A DNA stretch of 7,043 nucleotides from Conexibacteraceae bacterium (GCA_009785395.1 WQWK01000103.1:1-7043); one strand, 5' to 3'. Counted from the stretch's first letter, positions 1 to 5,576 are shown. Notes: a model not told the origin generated them from the sequence alone. Numbers and translations are program-made.

Positions 1-68
1 TCGAGCGCGGCCAGCGCAGTCGACTTGCCCGCCCCAATCCCTCCGGTTAAGGCAATGAAGGGCGGCAC
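1..68 (-). CDS. coaE: Dephospho-CoA kinase, N-terminal fragment (3' part outside window)
   Basis: Only the first 22 codons are present; the gene runs off the left edge. The visible peptide begins (M/V)PPFIALTGGIGAGKST, the P-loop N-terminus of dephospho-CoA kinase, which phosphorylates the 3'-OH of dephospho-CoA with ATP in the last step of cytosolic CoA synthesis. The Walker A motif GGIGAGKST occupies residues 9-17. The GTG at 66-68 is the only usable start between the upstream in-frame stop (the rpsA TAG at 105-107) and the P-loop. It lies 36 nt after rpsA on the same strand, and rpsA-coaE is a known actinobacterial neighbour pair, so co-transcription is likely. The only SD-like string, GAGGGG, ends 15 nt upstream, which is far, and both it and the GTG are locked in a hairpin (56-90). 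Codon 7 is TTA, the only in-frame TTA I found in the window. Family identity is firm; nothing can be said of the rest of the protein. Confidence 0.9.
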   Translation of the reverse strand, partial: MPPFIALTGGIGAGKSTALAAL

Positions 69-90
69 GGCTAGACCGTACCGCCCCTCA
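56..90 (-). promoter_or_regulatory. Hairpin over the coaE start codon (rpsA-coaE junction)
   Basis: On the minus strand, TGAGGGGCGGTACGG (90 to 76), a 5-nt loop TCTAG (75 to 71) and CCGTGCCGCCCTTCA (70 to 56) form a 15-bp stem with no bulge; 13 pairs are Watson-Crick and two are G.U in RNA. The 3' arm contains the coaE GTG (68-66) and the 5' arm contains the only SD-like GAGGGG. Downstream sequence is TTGCCTTAACC, not a clear U-tract, so a classical intrinsic terminator is not obvious. It may lower coaE translation, act as a leaky terminator or pause after rpsA, or serve as an RNA processing site. The pairing is directly seen; the role is inferred. Confidence 0.6.
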
Positions 91-104
91 GGAAACGTGG
101 GTGC

Positions 105-1463
105 CTAGGCTTCGGTCTCAGCGGAGGCGTCGGCGGCAGCCTCGGGCTCGGCAGCGACCTCGGGCTCCGCGTCGGCGGCAGCCTCGGGCTCGGCAGCGGG
201 CTCCGGGGCCACCTCGGCCTCAGGCTCCTCGGAGAAGACCTCCTCGGACAGCCCCAGCTCGGGGACGTCCGCGATCTCGGTCGCCGTCGGGGCGACGATC
301 GGCCGCACCGGCAGGACCTGGCCCTCGACCCGCTTGATCGAAAGTGACAGGCGGCGGCGCTCCGAGTCGATCTCGAGGATCTTGACGCGGATCGGGTCGC
401 CCGGCTGGATGATCTCGCGCGGATTCTCGACATGATGCTGAGCGAGCTCGGAGATGTGCACGAGGCCCTCGACGCCGTCGAGGATCTCAACGAACGCGCC
501 GAAGGTGACCACCTTGGTGACCGTGCCGTCGAGCTCGTCGCCGATGTTGTAGGTGTCGACCACGCGCTGCCACGGATCCTCCTGGGTCTGCTTGAGACCC
601 AGCGAGATGCGCTGGCGCTGACGATCGATGTCGAGCACCTTCACGGAAACCGTGTCGCCGATGTTGAGGATCTCCGACGGGTGGTTGACGTGGGACCACG
701 AGAGCTCCGAGATGTGGATCAGACCGTCGATCCCGTCGAGGTCGACGAACGCGCCGAAGTCGACGATGTTGGAGATCACGCCCTCCACGACCTGCCCGGG
801 CTGCAGGCGATCGAGGATCCGCTCACGGTCCTCCTTGCGCTGCTCCTCGAGCACCGCGCGGCGCGAGAGCACGACGTTGTTGCGCGAGCGATTGAGCTCG
901 ATGACCTTGCACTCGATCGTCGTACCCATGTACTCATCGAGATTCGGGACACGGCGGATGTCGACCAGCGACGCGGGCAGGAAGCCGCGCACGCCGAGGT
1001 CGATGATGAGGCCGCCCTTGACCACCTCGATGACGAAACCCTCCACCGGCTCGCCGGACTGGGCGGCTGCCTCGATGCGGCGCCACGCCTTCTCGAAGCG
1101 AGCGCGCTTCTTGGAGAGGATCAGACGGCCGTCCTGGTCCTCCTTGGTGAGGACGAGCGCGTCGACCTCTTCACCAAGCGAAACCTCGTCGCCGGGATCC
1201 ACAGACTTGCGGATCGAGAGCTCGTTGACGGGGATGACGCCTTCGGATTTGTAGCCGATGTCGACGAGCACTTCGTCGTTGTCGATGCGGACGACATGGC
1301 CGGTGACGACGTCTCCCTCCGAGAAGGGGTGAATCGTGGCGTCATAGTTGGGGACGATCTTGCCGTCGATCTCGAGCAGCAGGCCGTTGGAACCTTCGAC
1401 GACCTTGGCGTCTGAATGTTCGGTTGGGTTGGGAGCGGTAAGCGTTGACATGAGTCCCCCCAT
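105..1463 (-). CDS. rpsA: 30S ribosomal protein S1
   Basis: The 452-residue product has four S1 (OB-fold) RNA-binding domains at about residues 48-119, 136-202, 221-291 and 306-377. The last two carry the typical 'DFGAFVDLDGIDGLIHISELSW' and 'TFGAFVEILDGVEGLVHISELA' type motifs (read as short matches, here split over strands 3-5). Phrases such as DEVLVDIGYKSEGVIP and LTKEDQDGRLILSKKR are hallmarks of actinobacterial S1. The protein binds mRNA and helps load it on the 30S subunit. E. coli S1 has six domains; four plus a variable tail is usual in Actinomycetota. Residues ~407-452 are a Glu/Ala/Pro tail with internal repeats and no evident fold. The ATG at 1463 is preceded by AGGAG (1480-1476) at 12 nt; the ATG at 1451 (giving MSTLTAPNP) has a G-tract 3-4 nt upstream and is an equally credible start, 4 residues shorter. 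The gene is divergent from the flavoprotein with only 29 nt between starts, so its promoter should lie inside that gene's 5' coding region. coaE follows at 36 nt. Confidence 0.97.
   Translation of the reverse strand: MGGLMSTLTAPNPTEHSDAKVVEGSNGLLLEIDGKIVPNYDATIHPFSEGDVVTGHVVRIDNDEVLVDIGYKSEGVIPVNELSIRKSVDPGDEVSLGEEVDALVLTKEDQDGRLILSKKRARFEKAWRRIEAAAQSGEPVEGFVIEVVKGGLIIDLGVRGFLPASLVDIRRVPNLDEYMGTTIECKVIELNRSRNNVVLSRRAVLEEQRKEDRERILDRLQPGQVVEGVISNIVDFGAFVDLDGIDGLIHISELSWSHVNHPSEILNIGDTVSVKVLDIDRQRQRISLGLKQTQEDPWQRVVDTYNIGDELDGTVTKVVTFGAFVEILDGVEGLVHISELAQHHVENPREIIQPGDPIRVKILEIDSERRRLSLSIKRVEGQVLPVRPIVAPTATEIADVPELGLSEEVFSEEPEAEVAPEPAAEPEAAADAEPEVAAEPEAAADASAETEA
127..198 (-). repeat. 30-nt exact direct repeat, period 42, in the rpsA tail
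   Basis: Positions 127-156 and 169-198 are identical over 30 nt and are separated by 12 nt, giving a 42-nt (14-codon) period that keeps frame. On the minus strand the repeat encodes the AEPEAAADA peptide twice in the acidic C-terminal tail of S1. Exact DNA identity, not just similar amino acids, points to a recent slippage or unequal-crossover duplication, and the tail length may vary between strains. Confidence 0.9.
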
Positions 1464-1475
1464 GGTAGCCGCATG

Positions 1476-1480
1476 CTCCT
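1476..1480 (-). promoter_or_regulatory. Ribosome binding site favouring the rpsA ATG at 1463
   Basis: AGGAG on the minus strand, 12 nt before the ATG at 1463. It is 24 nt from the alternative ATG at 1451, which instead has GGGGGGA 3 nt upstream. The spacing of both is off the optimum, so the start stays ambiguous by four codons. Confidence 0.45.
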
Positions 1481-1485
1481 ATCAT
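1480..1485 (+). promoter_or_regulatory. Candidate -10 element for a leaderless flavoprotein transcript
   Basis: TATCAT differs from the TATAAT consensus at one position and ends 7 nt before the GTG at 1493. That is the distance expected if transcription begins on the start codon itself, and no SD is present upstream. No good -35 is seen at 16-18 nt; the perfect TTGACA at 1445-1450 is 29 nt away, too far. The element abuts the complement of the rpsA AGGAG, so polymerase bound here would cover the rpsA 5' leader. Confidence 0.4.
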
Positions 1486-1492
1486 CGCCGCC

Positions 1493-2683
1493 GTGCCTGT
1501 ACGCGCGACCAAACGCGGCGCTGAGCGGACCCCGCTGCACCGTGACTGCGACGTTCTGATCTGCGGGGCCAGCTTCGCGGGCCTCGCGGTCGCACGCGAG
1601 CTCGCCGGCACCGGCGCCAAGGTCATGCTGATCGACCGCTACGAGATCGGCGAGCGCCAGACCTCCGCCTGCGGGATCCCGACCCAGTGGCTGGAAGCGC
1701 TTGATCTGATGGGCGCGCACCAGCAGACGTTCGGCGAACTGGTGATCCACACGCCGTACGGGACCAGCCGCTACCAGCTCCCCTGGACGTTCTCGACCTT
1801 CGACTACCGCACGCTCTGCGGCCTGCTCGCCACCCAGGGCGACTTCGAGTTCGAGACGGCCAAGGTTGAGGGCCGCCTCCACCAGGACGGGAGCATTGCG
1901 GACGGGAACATTGCGGGCGTACACACCGACCGCGGCGAGATCCGGGCGCCGCTGATCGTCGATGCGCTCGGCTGGCGCCGGGTGCTGGGCACCGGCGAAC
2001 CGATCCAGCCGCCGGACGCCTACCTGTCACGCGGCCTGGAGGTGCATCCCACCGGCAGCGGCGACGACCTCGAGATCTGGATCGACCGCCGCTACGTCCC
2101 CGCCGGCTACGGCTGGAGCTTCCCCGCCGACAACGAGATGCGTGTCGGGGTCGGCTCCTTCGACCCCCGCTTCCACGTCAAGGACACGACCATCCAGCTG
2201 GCGAACGACCTGGACCGCGAGCCGGTTCGCTACCAGGGCAACTGGATCCCGCACCGTATCCGCGAAGCCACCGACGACGGCATCTTCTTCACCGGCGATT
2301 CGGCCGGCCACTGCCTGCCGTTGACCGCCGAGGGCATCCGCACAGCCCTCTACTTCGGCATCGCCGCCGGCCGCGAGCTGGCGGACGTGATCGGCGGGCG
2401 CCAGACCAAGCAGGCGGCGCTCGCCCGCTACGGCGCCTTCAGCGCCGCCCACCGCTGGAAGTTCGAGTTGATGCTGAGGGTCCAGAACCTTGTGCCCCGG
2501 GTCCCGCCCCGCATCCTGGCGCCGACCCTCCAGGCGCTGGGCAACAAGCGTTTTGTCGACTGGTCCTTCAACAACTACCTGGCGATCGCGCACCCGTCAT
2601 TCGTGACGGGCCGGCGTCACTTCGCGCTGAGCCAGTCGCTGCCGACCCCGGCCTCGACCGCCAGCGGCGGATCCATCGCGTAA
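1493..2683 (+). CDS. FAD-dependent oxidoreductase, geranylgeranyl-reductase-like
   Basis: The 396-residue protein is a single FAD-binding flavoprotein of the p-hydroxybenzoate hydroxylase/geranylgeranyl reductase fold. Residues 21-48 form the first beta-alpha-beta unit with the dinucleotide motif GASFAG (25-30) and an acidic residue D48 ending strand two. YGWSFP (206-211) matches the YxWxFP motif of geranylgeranyl reductases, and GDSAGHCLPLTAEGI (268-282) matches their GDAAG-x-x-x-PLTGEGI flavin/phosphate motif. C60 in SACG lies where that family often has a Cys near the flavin. Relatives reduce isoprenoid double bonds in lipids, chlorophyll or menaquinone side chains, but this substrate is unknown and a FixC-like dehydrogenase or a halogenase/monooxygenase relative is possible. 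No signal peptide or clear membrane helix is seen. The GTG at 1493 is the only start between the in-frame TAG at 1466-1468 and the Rossmann motif; no SD precedes it. Its 3' end overlaps polA by 67 nt on the opposite strand. Confidence 0.9.
   Translation: MPVRATKRGAERTPLHRDCDVLICGASFAGLAVARELAGTGAKVMLIDRYEIGERQTSACGIPTQWLEALDLMGAHQQTFGELVIHTPYGTSRYQLPWTFSTFDYRTLCGLLATQGDFEFETAKVEGRLHQDGSIADGNIAGVHTDRGEIRAPLIVDALGWRRVLGTGEPIQPPDAYLSRGLEVHPTGSGDDLEIWIDRRYVPAGYGWSFPADNEMRVGVGSFDPRFHVKDTTIQLANDLDREPVRYQGNWIPHRIREATDDGIFFTGDSAGHCLPLTAEGIRTALYFGIAAGRELADVIGGRQTKQAALARYGAFSAAHRWKFELMLRVQNLVPRVPPRILAPTLQALGNKRFVDWSFNNYLAIAHPSFVTGRRHFALSQSLPTPASTASGGSIA
1886..1915 (+). repeat. 15-nt tandem duplication inside the flavoprotein gene
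   Basis: Positions 1886-1900 and 1901-1915 are adjacent copies of a 15-nt unit differing at one base (G1893 versus A1908). They encode DGSIA then DGNIA (residues 132-141), probably a surface loop before a beta-strand. The in-frame duplication looks like replication slippage and may be variable among relatives. Confidence 0.85.
2593..2610 (-). terminator. Candidate polA terminator hairpin inside the convergent gene
   Basis: CCCGTCA (2593-2599) and TGACGGG (2604-2610) pair perfectly around a 4-nt loop, TTCG on the plus strand and CGAA on the minus strand. The hairpin begins 6 nt beyond the polA stop codon (2617-2619), which suits a terminator on the minus strand. No T-tract follows in either direction, so it would have to be a U-less terminator of the kind proposed for actinobacteria, or a 3'-end stabiliser. 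It lies inside codons 367-373 of the flavoprotein gene. Confidence 0.35.
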
Positions 2684-5310
2684 GCGCTCTCCATCTCGCG
2701 GATCGCCAGCGCGCGCACCTGTTCGGCCTCATCCGAGGGCCCCTCGAACAGCAGCTCGTCGTGAATCTGCAGGACCAGCCGAGTCGCCAACCCCTCGGCG
2801 CGTAGAGCGTTCCAGGCCCGCACCATGGCGACCTTCATGATGTCGGCGGCGGTGCCCTGGATCACCATGTTGACCGCAAACCGCTCCCCCTGGCGCCGCA
2901 TCTCCCAGCGGCGCGAGCGCAACTCAGGCACCTGGCGCCGGCGCCCGAACAGCGTCGACACGTAGCCGTGTTCGGTCCCCTGTTCGATCGTCTCGTCGAT
3001 GAAGCGCTTGACCGCCGGGAAGCCGTCCAGGTAGCGCTGGATGAACTCGTCGGCCTCGGCCTGCGGGATGTGCAGGCGATCAGCCATGCCGTAGGCCGAG
3101 AGGCCGTAGACGATCCCGTAGTTGATCATCTTCGACTTCGAGCGCATCCCTGGGTCGATCTGGTCAGCCTCAACCTGAAAGACCCGCATCGCCGTGGCCG
3201 TGTGAACGTCCTCGCCGCGCTTGAAGATCTCCTTCAGGACATCCTCGCCCGCGATCTGGGCGAGCAGCCGCAACTCGACCTGCGAGTAGTCGGCGCTGAC
3301 CAGCAGATTCCCCCGCTCGGCCACAAAGGACGCCCGGATCTCGCGCCCGAGCTTCGTCCGGATCGGGATGTTCTGCAGGTTGGGGCTGTTCGATGACAAG
3401 CGCCCGGTCGCGGCCGCGGTCTGGTTGAAGGTCGTATGGATGCGGCCGTCGGCGGCGATCAGCTGCGGAAGCGCGTCGAGGTAGGTCTGCGCGAGCTTGG
3501 TCAGTTCGCGCCAGCGCTCGATCTTGGCGATGATCGGATGCTCGTCGCGAATCGCCTGCAAAACGCGGGCGTCGGTGCTGTAGCCGGTCTTGCCGCGGCG
3601 CTTGCGCGTGAGTCCGAGCTTGCCGAACAGGATCTCCTCGAGCTGCCGCGGCGAGCCGAGCATGAACTCCTCCCCTGCGAGCTCGTAGATCTCCTCCTCG
3701 AGCAGGTCGGCCTCGGCCTTCACCCGCGCCGAGATCGCGGCCAGCCGGTCGGTGTCCACCCTCAGCCCGGCGAGCTCCATGTCACGCAGGATCCGCACGA
3801 GCGGCAGCTCGACCTCGTTGAACAGGTCCATCAGGCCCCGGCCCACAAGCTCGGAGCGCTGCCAGCCGGCGAGTTGCGCCACGAGCACCGCGTCAGCGGC
3901 GACCGGATCGAGCTCGGACGGCGCGCCGAAGCCCCGCTCCTCGGTCAGCTCCCGGAACGGGTACGCGCGGCGGGCCGGCTCCAGCAGGTAGGCGGCGACC
4001 TCGGTGTCGTGCACGAGGTTCGCCGGAACCGTCCCCAGCGACTTGGCGTCGTGGGCGACCACCGGCCGTTCCCCCAGCGCTGCGACGACCTCGGCCGGAT
4101 CCTCACAGGCTCCGAGCAACACCTCCGCGGGTGGGCGCGCTTGCCCACCCGCGGACCCAGCCTTTCCGGCCCCGCCGCCCACGAACGCAGCGAACCGCCA
4201 GTGCGGATCCTCGCCGAACAGCGCCCCCTCGGGCGCGGCCGGGGGCCGCACAGCCACCGCCACCTCAGCGTCCGGCGGCAGCGCGCGCAGCTGGTCAGTC
4301 GTGGCCTCGGTCACGGTGGGGGTGGGCGCTGTAGACCCCGCGACGGCACTCGATCGTGCCGGAGCGGGAGCTGCAGCGTCCACCCCCAACGCGTCTTCCA
4401 AACGCCGCAACGGATCACGCAGCTCGAATGTCCGGAACGTGTCACGCAGCTTGGAGCGGTCCGGCTCCTGGTTGACGAGCTCACCGAGGTCGAGCTCCAG
4501 CGGGATGTCCCGCTTGGCGGTCGCGAGCTGCTTGGAGAGGCGGGCGTCGTCGGCGTGGTTGGTGAGGTTCTCCTTGCGCTTGGCGCCGGAGATCTCGCCG
4601 ACCGAGGCGAGCACGTTCTCGAGCGTGCCGAACCGCTGCAGCAGGTCGGCAGCGGTCTTGTCGCCGATCCCCGGGACGCCGGGGATGTTGTCGCTCGTGT
4701 CGCCCTTGAGGCCGATGAAATCGGGGACGAGCTCGGGTGCGATCCCATAGCGGTCGACCACCCCCTGGGCGTCATAGATCTTGGTGTCGGTGATCCCGCG
4801 GCCCGGGGCCATGATGCGGGTGCTGTCGTCGACCAGCTGGAAGGCGTCACGGTCGCCGGTGAGGATCATCACCGGGATCGGCCTTCCGTCGGGGCCGGCG
4901 TGGTGGGCGAGCGCCGCGATCGAGGCGATCACGTCGTCAGCCTCGTAGCCATCGACGCGCAGGTTGCTGTAGCCGAAGGCCTCGATCAGCGGCTCGAAGT
5001 GCGGCCACTGCTCCTTCAGCAGGTCCGGGCGTGAGGAGCGCTGCGCCTTGTACTCCGGGTAGATCTCCTTGCGGCCCGTGTAGCCGCCGTCCCAGACGAC
5101 GAGCGTCGGACGCTGGCCGTACTCGGTCAGGATCTTCACGAGCATCGAGGCGAGCCCGAAGATCGCGTTGGTGGGAATCCCGGTCGAGGTCGCGATCGAC
5201 TCGGGCAGCGCGAAGAACGCCCGGTAGGCAAGACTGTTGCCGTCGATCAGGAGCAGCTCGCGCGGAGCGGTGGCAGGGTCGGTGGCGTGAGCGTCGGCGG
5301 TGGCGGCCAT
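2617..5310 (-). CDS. polA: DNA polymerase I
   Basis: The full-length 897-residue family A polymerase fills gaps and removes RNA primers in repair and lagging-strand synthesis. Residues ~18-300 are the 5'-nuclease domain: metal ligands D23, D74, E123/D125/D126, D153/D155, D204/D207, and a helix-hairpin-helix in GVPGIGDKTAADLL (211-224). Residues ~311-335 are an Ala/Pro/Thr linker. Residues ~335-490 correspond to the 3'-5' exonuclease fold but lack the DxE start motif (VAVAVRPP instead), so proofreading is probably absent, as in other actinobacterial enzymes. Residues ~500-897 are the polymerase: motif A DYSQVELR (674-681), O-helix R723, K727, Y731 and Y735, motif C HDE (850-852). Y731 sits where E. 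coli has F762. The ATG at 5310 is chosen because the nuclease domain begins at residue ~18; no clear SD precedes it. The gene lies 26 nt after a small membrane-protein gene in the same direction and ends by overlapping the flavoprotein gene by 67 nt. Confidence 0.98.
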   Translation of the reverse strand: MAATADAHATDPATAPRELLLIDGNSLAYRAFFALPESIATSTGIPTNAIFGLASMLVKILTEYGQRPTLVVWDGGYTGRKEIYPEYKAQRSSRPDLLKEQWPHFEPLIEAFGYSNLRVDGYEADDVIASIAALAHHAGPDGRPIPVMILTGDRDAFQLVDDSTRIMAPGRGITDTKIYDAQGVVDRYGIAPELVPDFIGLKGDTSDNIPGVPGIGDKTAADLLQRFGTLENVLASVGEISGAKRKENLTNHADDARLSKQLATAKRDIPLELDLGELVNQEPDRSKLRDTFRTFELRDPLRRLEDALGVDAAAPAPARSSAVAGSTAPTPTVTEATTDQLRALPPDAEVAVAVRPPAAPEGALFGEDPHWRFAAFVGGGAGKAGSAGGQARPPAEVLLGACEDPAEVVAALGERPVVAHDAKSLGTVPANLVHDTEVAAYLLEPARRAYPFRELTEERGFGAPSELDPVAADAVLVAQLAGWQRSELVGRGLMDLFNEVELPLVRILRDMELAGLRVDTDRLAAISARVKAEADLLEEEIYELAGEEFMLGSPRQLEEILFGKLGLTRKRRGKTGYSTDARVLQAIRDEHPIIAKIERWRELTKLAQTYLDALPQLIAADGRIHTTFNQTAAATGRLSSNSPNLQNIPIRTKLGREIRASFVAERGNLLVSADYSQVELRLLAQIAGEDVLKEIFKRGEDVHTATAMRVFQVEADQIDPGMRSKSKMINYGIVYGLSAYGMADRLHIPQAEADEFIQRYLDGFPAVKRFIDETIEQGTEHGYVSTLFGRRRQVPELRSRRWEMRRQGERFAVNMVIQGTAADIMKVAMVRAWNALRAEGLATRLVLQIHDELLFEGPSDEAEQVRALAIREMESAYAMDPPLAVEAGVGSDWLSAK
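4124..4155. repeat. 13-bp perfect inverted repeat within polA
   Basis: TCCGCGGGTGGGC (4124-4136) and GCCCACCCGCGGA (4143-4155) are exact reverse complements around the 6-nt loop GCGCTT. In polA mRNA this covers residues 386-396, in a Gly/Ala/Pro stretch of the decayed exonuclease domain between the nuclease and polymerase domains. The arms are nearly all G/C, so a very stable mRNA hairpin is expected. It could be a captured palindromic element, a translation pause at a domain border, or chance in GC-rich low-complexity coding. Confidence 0.8.
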
Positions 5311-5318
5311 CGCCGACG
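5292..5318 (-). promoter_or_regulatory. Inverted repeat flanking the polA start codon
   Basis: CGTCGGCG (minus strand, 5318 to 5311) and CGCCGACG (5299 to 5292) form an 8-bp stem with an 11-nt loop that holds the polA ATG (5310-5308). No SD-like sequence lies in the 26 nt upstream. The structure could present or hide the start codon. At this GC content an 8-bp match is only modest evidence. Confidence 0.3.
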
Positions 5319-5336
5319 GAGGCTACCGTGGGCGGG

Positions 5337-5570
5337 TCAGCCGCGTCCGCGCTTGGGCAGCGGGCCCTCTGTCTTCCACATCGAGCCGGGACGGCCGGGA
5401 AGCAGCAGCACCAGCACGAGGCCGAGCACGGTCAGCAGCAGGCCGAAGGCGAGGCCGACGCGCTCGCCGTAGCCCTTGCGCTCGCTGACCCAGGCGCCGA
5501 TCGCGGCTGACAGCAGCCAGGCGAAGAGCAGATAGAGGGCTGTGGGCCCGATCAGTGCGAGAATTGCCAT
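5337..5570 (-). CDS. Small two-helix membrane protein, unknown function
   Basis: The 77-residue product has two hydrophobic segments, about residues 2-28 (rich in Leu, Ala, Trp) and 38-57 (LAFGLLLTVLGLVLVLLLP region), joined by a short charged turn SERKGYGER (29-37). A basic tail of ~20 residues (PGRPGSMWKTEGPLPKRGRG) follows. Positive charges in the turn and tail do not give one unambiguous topology. I do not recognise a named family; small two-helix proteins with a KG-containing turn are common and uncharacterised. The ATG at 5570 is 6 nt after the livF stop with no strong SD, so translation is probably coupled to livF; polA begins 26 nt after its stop. Coding is supported by its tight fit in the operon and by a plausible membrane protein composition, but homology is not shown. 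An accessory part of the adjacent transporter is one guess. Confidence 0.65.
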   Translation of the reverse strand: MAILALIGPTALYLLFAWLLSAAIGAWVSERKGYGERVGLAFGLLLTVLGLVLVLLLPGRPGSMWKTEGPLPKRGRG

Positions 5571-5576
5571 TGTCGT

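Noticed and set aside
103..110. 8-bp palindrome GCCTAGGC over the rpsA stop codon
   Set aside because: Too short and with no loop or partner; no regulatory reading is supported.
432..1415. Long plus-strand open frame (about 327 codons) opposite rpsA
   Set aside because: Its composition is that of an antisense shadow of a GC-rich gene (Asp/Val/Leu/Glu-rich, no fold motif), and the minus strand encodes an unmistakable S1 protein.
1445..1450. Perfect -35 consensus TTGACA on the plus strand
   Set aside because: It is 29 nt from the only -10-like element (1480-1485), and no -10 occurs at 16-19 nt. It arises from the first codons of rpsA.
1121..1924. Minus-strand frame spanning the rpsA/flavoprotein boundary
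   Set aside because: It is out of frame with rpsA, runs antisense to the flavoprotein, and yields no coherent protein family.
2658..2670. 5-bp stem CCGCC-AGC-GGCGG near the flavoprotein stop as its terminator
   Set aside because: The stem is short, lies before the stop codon, and has no T-tract; common by chance at this GC content.
3436..5034. Plus-strand open frame of about 532 codons opposite polA
   Set aside because: It mirrors the polA reading frame, has no recognisable domain, and such long antisense frames are expected from third-position GC bias.
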